Shown piece after piece: positions 1 to 10,880 of a stretch of DNA of 64,000 nt (the stretch's first letter is position 1; the number at the start of each line of letters is the position of its first letter). The DNA lies in contig NC_092629.1 in the NCBI RefSeq assembly GCF_039555335.1, positions 27,862,775 to 27,926,774 on the forward strand, given 5' to 3'. This DNA comes from Amphiura filiformis (Eukaryota > Echinodermata > Ophiuroidea > Amphilepidida > Amphiuridae). Under the pieces are notes generated by a model that saw only the letters and a list, made by a program, of their open reading frames with translations, was not told the DNA's origin and did not search any database. Both the position numbers and the translations under genes were made by a program.

Positions 1-659
1 ATTGAATATTAAATACTGCACTAAAGTAATAATGTACAATTTTTGTCTGCTGCTTTGCATTGGTAACAGGAAAGCATCTGGCTGACTCTTTTCCAACTTT
101 GCATTGTGCAAAATAAGTGGCAACTCTGAAGTGAGAGCATTCACAATGGCCTGATATTGGGCTGCCATTGAACCTGTTCTATTACCTGCTTCAGTCTATT
201 TCACGAGGCAACGGTTGGGGCAGGGGGGGGGGGGTATGATGACTATATGGCTATGTATAATGCTCCCCCAGAAAAATCCATGTTTTTGGACCATGCAGCT
301 CCGAAAGACCCCTGAATTTTACCAAAACAGAGTGCTTTTTGTTATTTCAGCTCTATAAAAGACCCTTAAATTGCTCATTCCCACATTTTTTGGTCTTTTT
401 AGGCAATTTTCAACCAGAAAGCCAAGAATTTAAAGACCCTTGATTTTGACCCACCATCTCTGAATTCCGGGGAAGCATATCTACCAAAATACTGATGTGC
501 ACCCTCCCCCCTCCTCGGCAACATTATATTAAAACATTGGCTCTTTCGCACTTTGAGTAAACAAAGTGGCAACTCTAATTCAAAGCAAAGGAAAGAAATG
601 CTACAGTCAAAGTTAATTCTATAAGACCCCACCCCATCAATTATTAAATCAATCATAAT
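1..659. other. Gene-free AT-rich stretch
   Basis: No coding frame with recognisable protein content is visible on either strand. The stretch holds a G-run near 219-233 and otherwise AT-rich unique-looking sequence. Short open frames here have no family resemblance and look like chance. Confidence 0.5.
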
Positions 660-1078
660 AAAACCTTAAAGCCATATTGTAACATTTGCTGAGGAGGATG
701 CCCTCAATATTGTTCAAAATTATATTTTTTACACAATTATTATGTACGTTATTAAACTAACATACCCAGCAAAAATCAAGACTCTAGGTGCTGTAGTTTA
801 GTCAAAATCTGAGATTTTGAATAAACAGCAGGAACTGGTGTTTAATTATTACAGTGGAAATATTAGTCGAACATGCATGCTCGATGTTCATAACACAGTG
901 TGTACATGGCATGCAGGACACTCAACACACATCAAAGTATTGTGCCGCAGCACGACAAATGGAGTGATATGCATTGACAACATCTGGGCTGTTAGTAAAT
1001 TCCAATTTTCTTTGCTTTACCTCAGTTGCTTACCTCAAAATTAAAAGTGGACATATCTGACAGTAAAAGCTAGCTAAG
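660..1078 (+). repeat. Dispersed repeat family A, copy 1
   Basis: The block starting with 'aaagccatattgtaac' and running through 'caagactctaggtgctgtag' to 'gacatatctgacagtaaaag' recurs, diverged and in the opposite orientation, at about 22690-23180. It has no coding content. Related fragments beginning 'aaagccataatgtgtg' occur near 18688 and 34420. It is probably a non-autonomous DNA element or MITE family. Exact ends are not resolved. Confidence 0.6.
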
Positions 1079-2097
1079 AATTTATGGAAAGGAAATACTT
1101 ATCTATTTTTTATGGAAATGTTACAACTCTACTTACCGTACTTTGCCTAACCAGACAGTCCATGCCAAAATTGTTACTACACCTTTACATTTCATCGAAT
1201 CTCTTTTTGATGTCTGTCATTTTGAACATCACACTTGAAAGATGTATGCTATGTAGAAACTTTATTTTGCAATTTCATAATTTGCATATTATTAGCATAT
1301 TTGCAAGAAAAAACATGAAAATCAATAAATACCTATATTTTTCACAATTTCAATATTTTATTAGAAATTAAGCATGTAGGTCGTTTGTTATGACTTGATG
1401 AATGAAGTTGTTAAAACAGATTTTGATATTTTTGCTTATTTTTCCTTTTTTGCCCCAAAATGTGTAAAAATCACAATTTTTGGATGACCTATATTTTCTT
1501 TGAATATTTATCAAATTTCTTAATTTAGGTATAATACAGTGCAGAAAAAGATATCAAAAAATCTGTTAAAACAGATTTCCAATAAATTGTTCCATTTTCC
1601 ATTTTGGGTTAAATACTCAATTTTCATGCGCGGGATATTTGAAACATAAAATGAAAACATGTCCATTGCACTTTTTCCTCGAGATGTACTATAATATCGA
1701 GGTTACGGATATATTATAATCCCTTCTTATCTTCACTGATCCATCAGATATCTATTGTTATGAATGATCAATGAAAAGGTTCAGAATTGGGCTACTAATG
1801 GTCTGTCAAGTATCTATAGTTATTTTCATGACTGTGTCAACTCAAAAATCATGCAAGGTCGAATGTAGGAAAAGTATGATCAGTTGAGCTGTACAACATG
1901 GCTTTAATTTATTCAAAGCATTGCACCTTAAGACACCATTCATTCACATTTCTTTTAGATGGAAGTCATTTTTATTCATTTGTTCCAAATGAGTTCAATG
2001 AGATCCCATTCATTTCAAATCATTTTTGTTAACACCTTCATTGCTTCAAATAAAATCCATGATAATTTTTGTCAAATTTTTATTTTGTTATTCTTTA
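1079..2097. other. Gene-free AT-rich stretch
   Basis: AT-rich sequence with many short open frames caused by low stop-codon density in A/T runs. No domain, splice-bounded exon or terminal repeat was recognised. Confidence 0.45.
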
Positions 2098-2362
2098 AAA
2101 AAAAAAAAAAAAAAAGGTTGGTCTCAAAGCTTGCACGCGCGTTTGTAAAATCGAACGATTTGCCAAAAACGAAATGCGGAAATTGTTTTTAATTTCAAAA
2201 ACAATGTTTTGTTTTTAGTTTTTTCCAGAACAATTGGCGAAAATCAGACTTTTTCTCAAAATACCATGAAAAAGTCGGGAAAAAAAAAAAAAAAAAAAAT
2301 CGCATTTCGCATTTGTTTTTAAATTTCTCGTGAGCTTTGAGACAAACCTTTTTTTTTTGGCC
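2098..2362. repeat. Hairpin MITE with poly-A arms
   Basis: Inverted ends: an A-run followed by 'ggttggtctcaaagcttgcacg' on the left (from about 2098) mirrors 'cgtgagctttgagacaaacc' followed by a T-run on the right (to about 2362). The interior is AT-rich and non-coding. Two A-runs (near 2098-2115 and 2280-2299) mark this as a small foldback or MITE-type element. No target-site duplication could be defined because of the homopolymers. Confidence 0.6.
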
Positions 2363-2454
2363 TTACCCAAATGCTATTATTATTAGAAATGACTGCTAGG
2401 AAGGGTTCCGGGAAGGGTTTGTGTCCTTTAACATTAAGATGTAGTGAAACAAAC

Positions 2455-2850
2455 CCCACTGGCCATTTTGGTTGTTTAACATCGAATCCTATGAGGGACT
2501 TGATGTTATAAGGAGTGTTCATAAAATACTCTGGTGGGGGTTGGAAAATATAGCAGGGATCAAAACGATTTTGGGTCCTAAAAGTGGGGATCAAAAAAAG
2601 TTCAGTCTTTCATAGGATTGGATCAAAAAAATTTGAGGGTAAAAGTCCAGGGTAAAATGTACAACAACGCATGTACATTCCAAACTAATTGCACGCTTAA
2701 GTATGTGTACTCTCAAGCTTCAAATCAACAAAATTTGCACAAGTTCCAACTTTTCAAATCCCCAACCAAATTGTTTATGAACACACCCTATTATGACTTT
2801 ATGTCAAATTTGTTTCGTTGACCTAAAACACAACAAATTTGGCTTATCCA
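2455..2850. repeat. Imperfect palindromic repeat about 400 bp
   Basis: The left arm, around 'ggagtgttcataaaat' (2513-2528), is mirrored by 'tttatgaacacaccc' (2776-2790). The arms extend outward to about 2455 and 2850 with many mismatches. The interior contains G-rich 'gggatcaaaa' motifs. This is consistent with an old hairpin MITE. It is non-coding. Confidence 0.55.
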
Positions 2851-3224
2851 TATCTAGGTGTATTTGTTGGGACCGTGACATGTAAGCGTTACAAATATGC
2901 CAAAAAATCAGATTTGAAAAACAAAAATTCCTAATAAGACCGTACATTAAGCCTATGTCTTTAATTCCTTATGACATGTTAAGTTCATTCCTATATAGAA
3001 TCTTTCATTCCAAAATGAAAGGTCCCTGTTACAAAATCATTTCATTAGAACCTTCATTTACTAATGTGCACCTTAAGTTTCATTATATTTATTTATTATA
3101 GCCTTTTTACCAATATAAAATGCTTATGCGCTTATAATTGAATAATTGGATAGAGCAAGGGTCAAACATTTGTATAGTTTCTTTTCAATGCTTTAAAAAT
3201 ATTTAGATGAATTCTTCTAATAGT

Positions 3225-3870
3225 TATTAAAGGTTTTCCATAGTTTGTTTAGACCTCTCTGTAGTCCACTTGCCCATTGTGCATACTCTTCAAAAAAACC
3301 TCTGTTTTAATCAATTTGTGCACAATTGATAGATTTTTCACATCTGATCTTTTAAGTCACCGTACTCCCTCTGTTTGTTGGCTTCCCAAGTGGACTACTT
3401 ACTTTCGATTGCAGTTAACATGTTTAACACGGCTGTCTATGGATGAGATTGTTGGATTTCTGGCCTACTAAAAATGGCCATGATGTAATGCATCTTTAAA
3501 TGGATCTGGCTTGTGATTGGTTGCCCAGATCTTGTTATGGTTTAAATCCTCCGGACACGTGCCATTACCATTGATTACTACATCGTACACAACTCTGCGG
3601 CGCTTTGTGTACTAGGTGCATGACTGTGTCTTGTACGTACAGGCTTTGTTCTTGCGGTTAAATTGAATTGATAAACAAGTGTGATTGACAATGTGTGTTA
3701 GGGACTAAGTCCCCGGTCAAAGTCCTGTTAAAAATGCAATGTTCATAGTCGATTTTTAACTCCGGCTTTCGCGATTATTAAACTGGTAGATTCTAAAATC
3801 AGAATTGTTCAGTATTGAAGTGCCATTATAATATGTTGCATTCAATAAGCCTACGTGACGCTACTGTTAG
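3225..3870 (+). repeat. Dispersed repeat family B, copy 1
   Basis: Shares long collinear similarity, in inverse orientation, with about 57900-58590. Shared landmarks are 'aagtggactac', 'catgatgtaatgcatcttt', 'ggtttaaatcctccgg', 'aacaagtgtgattgaca' and 'gttgcattcaataa'. Both copies also contain 'gtagtccacttgcccat' near one end. No protein frame is conserved between the copies, so this is a non-autonomous interspersed element rather than a gene duplication. Confidence 0.7.
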
Positions 3871-4410
3871 GCTTCTGTCACTAATATAATTATATAAACG
3901 TTTTCATAACCATTTACTAGTATGTAATAAATATCAGTATAATTTCGAGATCAACTCAATGCGTTCATCATGATTAAATAACATATTTTTATTTATCAAA
4001 AATCGAATTTTCTTGCTAGATTAGTAGCAATTTGCACAATAATGAATTATTTTCTGATTTTGCAACTTAAACGCGGCAAAAATCATAAAGCAGGCGGGGG
4101 ATGATAACCTCAGCATTGAGTTTAGAGGGCTTTACAAAATATATTGCACAAAACTAAATACTATAGCAGGGGTGCCCACCCCTCAAATCTGCATACTCAT
4201 GTAAAATCAGCCCACTTTCAGCCTCTCCACACCGCCCCAGGCAATATTTCAAATCCTACTTTATAATCAAAGTTAGAATTAAAAGACACGGTGTGATTGG
4301 TTGCTGACCTGCGCAATACAGCATTTTTGGTCTGGTTGACAGGACGTCATATATGCAAACTAGTCGCTTTAATTTGGTCTTGAATTTACATCGGTCTAAA
4401 CAGTCAATCA
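3871..4410. other. 3' flank of HAD phosphatase gene
   Basis: Non-coding sequence downstream (minus-strand sense) of the phosphatase stop codon. It probably contains the 3' UTR: a minus-strand AATAAA lies at about 3989-3994. No other gene was seen. Confidence 0.4.
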
Positions 4411-4517
4411 TTAACTGGAATCTTCTAAAATTAAATTCAGAGCATGGTGAATATTGTCTACGACATATGTTGCATCCCGTTCAAGAACCTCTCTGGTCGT
4501 GATGCCAGTTAGAACTC
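4411..4517 (-). CDS. HAD-like phosphatase, exon 3 (C-terminus)
   Basis: The minus-strand acceptor 'tttttcag|gagttc' lies at 4518-4519. The exon reads GVLTGITT...VVDNIHHAL and stops at TAA (4411-4413). Read in the phase left by exon 2, the first codon is the split glycine G280. The segment 'S-I-G-V-L-T-G' followed by a short C-terminal helix matches the last core strand of HAD phosphatases of the phosphoglycolate-phosphatase type, where the core aspartates are followed by a variable glycine loop. The exon contributes about 34 residues. Joined lengths 326+512+107 nt make 315 codons including the stop. Confidence 0.85.
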
Positions 4518-5020
4518 CTGAAAAATACAATGAAATGTAAATTAACTTTTACTCATACTCATATAGGGGCAATGGGGTGGGGCAAAGTGTAGTATGTTTC
4601 CCTATAAGGCTGCATAAAATTTATTTTTTGGGTCTCGTCTTATTCCGCCTCAATATCTGGGATTAGTCCAATTTTTTTTGTGTGGATTTTTTTAGATTGA
4701 AAAAAATTGAATAGATTGAGGTACACTTTATGCAAATAAATAAGTTTATTAGAGAATAAGGATCACTTTCGAGTGTTTTTATGGTACTCTAGGGGTTTAT
4801 CCCTCAGAATCTCACATTTGAAAAAAAGAAAAAGAAAAAAAAACCCTCCTTTTCTTTGAGTTCTTTTGAAAAATACCTAAAATTACCAACAATGCTAATT
4901 TTGTATCGAAGAAAAAACAAACAAATTAAAACACCTCCCATATTAATTCATGAAATTCCTCCGGATAATAACCACAAAATTAATTTAATATGGCCTTAAA
5001 AATACATGTAATGTCTTTAC
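4518..5020 (-). other. Intron 2 of HAD phosphatase gene
   Basis: Bounded by donor 'atag|gtaaag' (GT at 5019-5020) and acceptor 'tttttcag' (AG at 4518-4519). Contains A-rich low-complexity sequence around 4820-4930. No embedded gene was seen. Confidence 0.8.
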
Positions 5021-5532
5021 CTATGGAACATCGTAAACCTGCATTGCATCCCAACTTCATAATAGTGTCACCTGGGTGGACCTCTAACTCGCTGCATATC
5101 TTCTGTGCTGAATATGGGTGTGGTTTAGCCAAATGCCCTTCATCATCACCACACACCACCATGTCCACATGATGCTTTACATTCAGGTGGTCCAATGTCT
5201 TTTCAGTTACCCTTCTACAATCTGATGTGTTGACGGCAATAAGGTACCCCTTTGATTTTAGTACTCGGAAAAGGTCACCCACATCGCCTACGCCCTCTAT
5301 GGGACCGTTCCCGTAAGTTGTCATGTCAGCGCCCTCATAGCAATCTTGCATAATGCGTTCAGCTTTCTCGCGGGGTAAACCAGCTTCTAACAACAACTGG
5401 GTAATGGAGTGACGGACTTGAGGGGCAGTTCCTTCTCCAAGAAGACCGGGTAGGAATTTGCCGGTTTCGTCGTCAAATGCCAGCAGGTCGTAGAGCTTGT
5501 CGGCTAAGTCTAGATTAGTTGCATTCTGTAAT
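5021..5532 (-). CDS. HAD-like phosphatase, exon 2 (cap and core)
   Basis: The main exon (residues about 109-280 of 314) of a haloacid-dehalogenase-superfamily hydrolase, a family that hydrolyses phosphate esters through an aspartyl-phosphate. The acceptor is 'gttttacag|attacag' and the donor 'tccatag|gtaaag'. It holds the helical cap region (residues about 110-185), motif II as I-A-V-N-T-S-D (207-213, T211 in the hydroxyl position) and the motif III lysine in L-A-K-P-H-P (K245). After D-T-I-M (264-267) the frame passes directly to K-L-G-C-N-A-G-L. Relatives normally have a V-G-D-T-x-x-D block (motif IV, Mg-binding acidic pair) between these parts, so about seven residues seem to be missing in frame. 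The substrate cannot be told. The closest named group is the phosphoglycolate phosphatase/Gph-like HADs. Confidence 0.85.
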
Positions 5533-7294
5533 CTGTAAAACAAACAGTTGTACATAGTTTGGTGATATTGCTGCTTTGTAAAATTAGTAAAAACATCCAT
5601 ACATCCTTTGGGGAGGGGGTTAAACATAGTCTAAATCTAACCAAGGGGGGGGGGGGCATTTGCTGTCACCCAATGACCCCCTTTTTAAATAGATCTAAAC
5701 ATATTTTTGGATTATAAGCTCTTACCATATTACCCTTCATATCACATACCCAATTATATCAATATTTACTCCTACACAAACAAATCTGTTTATTGAAAGG
5801 AAACAGTTTGCTGTGCAATTGTAATATTTTATTTGATTGTAGTATGAATGTTTTAACAAATAAGTTGTTTGGGAAAGTATCACATGGTCTTACATAGCCT
5901 CAGACCTGTGCTAAGGCAGGATTTATTGAGAGGGCGTGCAGGGAGATAAAAAGACTGATTTCAATGTTTTTACTGAAGGAGCAGAACCTTTTGTGAATTG
6001 GTCCTTCAAAAAAAAGCTGATTTTCAAAAAACAAATCATAGAAAAGAAGCAGACTTTTTTTTTCAAATTGAATTTTTTTTTTTTGGGGGATTTCACCTTC
6101 ACTCCCTTCCAGTGGCTACAGCTCTGTTCTAACGTCACAAGTTCTAACCACACACACAAAACTTTGGTATTAAAAGAGGTGTTGATCATAGCAGCTGAAG
6201 GGAGTATCCCATCATGCATTGCAGTGTATTTGCTTGCACCCTAGCAAATTTACACAAAAAAATAAGTGAGAGCTGTTTAAATATTGAAACCTATGAATAG
6301 TTTTGCAAGTGAAAGAGAGGAAAATCCAGTGGCATGTACATTTCTTTTGACATTGGGGGATGGTGTTGGAAACCATATCTTGAAGTACAGTGAATCCGGT
6401 ACCTTGCTGGCAACAGATTAAGTATATGGTACAAATGCGTGATACATTTTGCCATGTTTGAAGCTAAAATGGTGAATTAAGGTGCAAAGTGGAACAAATT
6501 TGCACAAAGAGTGCAAAAATGTGCACTTTTTAGGCTAAAGTGTGAGGAAAATTTGGTACAAGTCCACATGCAGATGCTTGTATAATGACCATCCCCACAA
6601 ATATTGGGGGAATTGCCCCCCCCCCCCCACCCCCCGATTTACGGTATCTTAAAATCAGGTCTCAAACATGGGTGCAACCTTTCAGTTCATATTTCTTCAC
6701 GAAAGCGACTCCACAAAATGTTACACGTCGATGGATCTGTTGAAGTCCCTAATAGGTTGCCAGTGAATGACTATACTGAAAAATGACCAAAATCTGTAAA
6801 TAGTTTAAAATGATTTCCCTCGCTTCCCTGGTTGGGGGGATCTCAACTTTGGTTTAAATGGGGAAGTGTGCCTCAGACTCTGAAAAACTACCCAACTTTA
6901 AACCAAATTTGATGAGAAAACGTACCCAAAATTATACGATGAAAAATTTGCATCTTTTCGAGAAAACTTTGAAAAAACACCCCTTCTTTTAAAACAAAAC
7001 TTTTCTGAAATTGAGGGCCATCAATAACCAAAACATCTAAATATGCCCCAGAGTCGGAACTAAATGGCTGTAAATTCACCCTAAATCTGCCGCACATCCC
7101 CGTACCCTTATTTCCAAAATAAATTTGCCCTCAAAAACAGCTGATTTTACATGCATACAGCTCAATCTATTTTACGATGATTTTACATGCATACATCAAA
7201 TAAAAAATTAATTTCCAAAATCGGAAAATCTGGGTTGGTCAGGCCCATAGAATATGTTTTTTTTAAAACTTTTGTTAAGAAAAAGTCTTCCTAC
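5533..7294 (-). other. Intron 1 of HAD phosphatase gene
   Basis: Bounded by donor 'atcag|gtagga' (GT at 7293-7294) and acceptor 'ttttacag' (AG at 5533-5534), 1,762 bp. Contains G- or C-homopolymers (5645-5656, 6617-6630), a T/A-rich inverted stretch (5998-6080) and a short direct repeat 'gattttacatgcatac' (about 7142 and 7180). No coding sequence was recognised inside. Confidence 0.75.
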
Positions 7295-7620
7295 CTGATT
7301 GCCAATGCCCTTATCCATGGTGCATACATAGCATGAACACATGCAATTGTACCATCTTTGTCAAATATGACCAACTGCCGTTTTCTGTCGGACTCAACTT
7401 TCTGTTGCTCACAGGATCCTGCTTGTGATTGGTGCGTGTCTGCGGTTAATGGTCCTCTTGTTTGTGATTGGTCCATATTAGCCGTTATTGGTCCTGTTGT
7501 GTCAGGTTCAAAATGTTGTGCTGAATTACTACGGTTTACTGAAAATGTCCTGTAGAGAAGAGATACAATTATTGTCAGTGGCATAACTGCGGGCACTCCC
7601 ACTTTGGAGGTGACATGCAT
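7295..7620 (-). CDS. HAD-like phosphatase, exon 1 (catalytic Asp)
   Basis: The open frame starts at ATG 7620 and runs to donor AG|GTAGG after 7295. It carries HAD motif I, V-I-F-D-K-D-G-T (residues 84-91), with nucleophile D87 and acid/base D89 intact, followed by H-A-M-Y-A-P-W-I. The first about 80 residues are not HAD-like: a hydrophobic stretch (residues about 10-27, V-P-A-V-M-P-L-T-I-I-V-S-L-L) and then a Q/T/S-rich linker. This could be a membrane or mitochondrial leader. Alternatively the true exon may begin at an internal acceptor ('tctctacag|gacatt', near 7550) with further exons upstream. The start codon is therefore uncertain, while the 3' half of the exon is secure. A LINE lies directly upstream in the same orientation. 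Confidence 0.75.
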
Positions 7621-7862
7621 ATATGTAGGGTTGTTAAGACCCCTTCTTCAGCGCTAGTACCGGAAGACCCCATAATTGATTTTTAAACGCATGCGCTGTC
7701 ACCTAAAGACCAGGCCCTCTTATTTTTTCATTCAATCTGTAACCCAAACGCTGAAGTTTATCATACATACATACATATTTGAGCTTATAAAGCGCTATTA
7801 CAAAAAGATCAAAGCGCTAAGTGATACACTGCAAAAACAAGAGAATGAACAAAAGCAAAGAG

Positions 7863-9234
7863 TCAAAAAGGATAATAATGAGCCTTAAGAGATTTTTTAA
7901 ATGTTGCCACTGAGGTTGCCTCCCTGATGTTACGCGGGAGGCAGTTCCACAACGATGGACCAGCAGAACGAAAAGACATGTCACCACTGCGATTTTTACC
8001 GATGTGAGTGTTCAGAAGACTGGTATCCATAGAGGATCTTGTGACGGGTCCAGATGAGCGCGTTCTGTATGAGAGTAATTCTGTGAGGTATGAAGGAGCA
8101 GATTCATGCAAACATTTGAAGATGTACAGACAGAGTTTGAATTTGATTCGATCTCTTACTGGCAACCAGTGAAAGTCGTGCATTAATGGTGTGGGGCTAT
8201 CAAGTCTGGCGGCATAGAATATGAGTTTGGCTGCTTTGTGTTGGAGGGACTGCAAACGATCAAGGTCTTTTGATTTTGCTCCATAGAGGAGAGCATTCCC
8301 GGTGTCAAGGCGTGATATCACGAGAGCTTGCACAACTGTGTGAAGTGTTTTGTGGTCCAAAAAGCGACGAATACGGCGAATATTACGGAGCTGGAAATTG
8401 ATTGAAGAAATCATGCTATTAATGTGAGGAGTCATCGTCAGGCGAGAGTCAAACACTGTGCCCAAGTTCCGAACATTATCAGATGGTTTAATGACGCTGT
8501 CTCCCACATTAAGTTGCAATGGCGGAAGTTTACGAAGACCTTGAGAAGTACCGCCTATGAAGAATTCAGTTTTATTGTTTTTAAGTTTCAATTTGTTCAC
8601 GCACATCCAGTCTTTGAGTTCTGAGATACAGGATTCAAGTTTGTGAAGAGCCATCTTGTGAGCGTTAAGATCCCTAGGATTGAACGATATGTATAGTTGC
8701 GTATCATCTGCGAATTCATGGTAACAGAGTCTGTGTTTATGTATAATCTCACCGATGGGCAGTGTATAGATGATGAACATAAGTGGACCGATAACCGAGC
8801 CTTGAGGGATACCGTAGTCAAGTGAACGCTTTTCTGAGAAGAAACCGTCGATGTGAACTTGCGTGGTCCTACAAGTGAGGTATGAACGTATCAACTGTAA
8901 TGCAGTACCTGAAATCCCTAATCTATGTTCTAGGCGGGACATTAGCACATCATGGTCAATGGTGTCAAATGCTGCAGACAGATCAAGAAGGACTAATAAA
9001 ACTACTTCCCCGCTGTCTACAGCATCTAACATTTCACCCTTGACCCTGATGAGCGCAGTCTCTGTGCTCCTGTTAGAAGTGTACGCAGATTGGAATCTTT
9101 CACCCAGATTATTTACATGAATATACTCAGTAATCTGTCTACACACAATTTTCTCAATTAGTTTAGAAACAAATGATATGTTTGACACAGGTCTGTAATT
9201 GGCCAACTCATTCTGGTCAAGAGATGGTTTTTTA
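7863..9234 (-). pseudogene. LINE reverse transcriptase domain
   Basis: The 3' part of LINE ORF2. RT landmarks in order are N-Y-R-P-V-S-N-I (start of finger), Q-S-A-Y-T-S-N-R-S-T-E-T-A, L-D-L-S-A-A-F-D-T-I-D-H (metal-binding motif A), Y-G-I-P-Q-G-S-V-I-G-P (motif B) and E-F-A-D-D-T-Q-L-Y (motif C catalytic D-D). The C-terminal part ends S-L-W-N-C-L-P-R-N-I-R...H-Y-Y-P-F and TGA at 7863-7865. Apart from the upstream frameshift this portion is fully open, so the copy is young or the frameshift is recent. Catalytic residues are intact. Confidence 0.9.
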
Positions 9235-10766
9235 ACACAGGAGTGATGATAGCTTGGCCCAATGACTTTGGAAATGCACCTTCAGACAGAGACTTATTTA
9301 TAATAACAGTGAGACAGCGAGCAAAAACCTCAGAATGCTCTTTGAGCTGCCAGGTGGGGATGATATCAAGCTTGCAGGTCTTTGTTGGACACTGCATAAC
9401 AAGTTTAAGAACCTCATCTTCAGACACACATTCAAAGTCAGTGAGGGATGAAGAACACATATTGGATTCCAAGTCATGGTGGTCAAGACTTTCTTGATCC
9501 AATCCATCACGAATTTTGGCAACTTTGCTTTCAAAAAATTCAGCAAATTGGTTACATAAAGTTTGGGTAGAGTCACAAGATGGCAATGGTTTTTGAGACT
9601 TGTTAAGGAGAGTATTAACAGTTTGAAAAATACCCTTGGCATCCGCAGAAGCCAATTTCTCATGATAGAACTCCTTCTTAGCAGTTTCAATGAGCCCATT
9701 GACATAAGACTTTTGCTCAAGATAAGCTTGTTTGTCAACAAGGGAACCATGTTTACGCCATTTTCGTTCTAAGCGACGACGCACCTTTCTTTGATCTTTG
9801 ATGTTATCATTATACCACGGGTACCGTGGTCTAATAGTGCGAGCCTTTGTCGTCTCAGGCGCATGGACATTTAGAATGGTGCTAATCTTGGTGTCATAAT
9901 CATGAATGTACACATCACAAACTGCATCCGGAGTCATGTCATTGAGAGAGTTACATAGATCAGAAACAAATTTATCCCTATCAATAGCCTTAAAGTTACG
10001 ACATTTAACCATTTTCTTGGTGAGAGAGGGTTTACTACAATTGACATCACATAGGACCATAAAATGGTCAGGAGACATGCCATTGTTATGCACATCAGTA
10101 GATTGAATAAGGTTATCACTGGGTCTGGATAAAATAAGATCCAGGGTGTTTCCATGAATATGGGTGGGTTTCATAACATGTTGTTGAAAACCATTGGCTT
10201 CAACACAGGCAAGGAAACGTTTGACCTCAGGTTTAGATGGCAAATTGACATGTATGTTAAAATCCCCCAACATAACCACCTTCTGTGGGAAAAGAGAAAT
10301 TTCGCCCAAGAAATCCTCAAACTCATTCAAATAATCAGAAAGCAGTAAACGATTTTTGGCAGAGGGTGGTGACCTATACACAATGATATACTGAATACCA
10401 TTAATAGGATCATTAACACTAGCATATTCAAATGTAACAAAGTCATAGTTCAATTTTGTGATCTTAAAGTTCAGAGATGCTTTGTATATAACAGCAATTC
10501 CACCATGGTTAGAGGTACCTCGAGGAAAGTTATAGAAATTGTACCCCGGGGGCGTGCATTCACCGATTACAACAGAATCATTTACGTTGAGCCAGGTCTC
10601 AGTCACAAATATAGCATCAACATCATCATCCAGTAGGTAATCCGAAACGGTCGTAGTCTTGTATCTCAGCGAATACGCGTTCCATAATCGAATGGAAAGG
10701 TAACAGGGAATAGTCAGTGGAATAGGCACAGGATCGATATTGGTTGGAGGAGGAGGGGGTGGTCAT
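9222..10766 (-). pseudogene. LINE endonuclease domain, frameshifted before RT
   Basis: The 5' part of LINE ORF2 in a different frame from the RT. Exonuclease-endonuclease-phosphatase landmarks are F-V-T-E-T-W-L-N, H-G-G-I-A-V-I-Y-K, V-M-L-G-D-F-N-I-H, T-L-D-L-I-L-S-R and the S-P-D-H-F terminal motif. A linker follows, and the RT N-terminus (I-I-T-P-V-L-K) then runs into an A-run where one base appears missing (about 9226-9231), throwing the rest out of frame until a stop at 9158. ATG 10766 opens with a poly-proline tract. The preceding basic segment is open to about 10876. Confidence 0.88.
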
Positions 10767-10880
10767 ATTATGGAGGTTTCTACCCCCTCGCTTCCCCCTA
10801 CGTCTCCAACGTTTATTTTTCGGAGCATGGCGTGTGGTTGTCTTGCCCAGACTAAGGGTCTTTTTATCTTTTCAGTTTCC

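Larger units (their letters stand above)
7765..10880 (-). mobile_element. CR1/L2-type non-LTR retrotransposon (LINE)
   Basis: A minus-strand LINE with an apurinic-endonuclease-like domain followed by reverse transcriptase in one long, once-frameshifted frame. A short 3' UTR ends in 'agcgctttataagctc' plus a (TATG)n tail at about 7765-7782, typical of CR1/L2-clade elements. The frame is open upstream of the first ATG (10766) to about 10876 and encodes a basic R/K/G-rich segment. No ORF1 was identified, so the copy is probably 5'-truncated or ORF1 has decayed. It lies immediately upstream of the phosphatase exon 1 in the same orientation. No target-site duplication was found. Confidence 0.85.

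Noticed and set aside
4990-5172. Plus-strand 60-codon frame over phosphatase exon 2
   Set aside because: Antisense shadow; the minus strand has the HAD motifs and splice sites.
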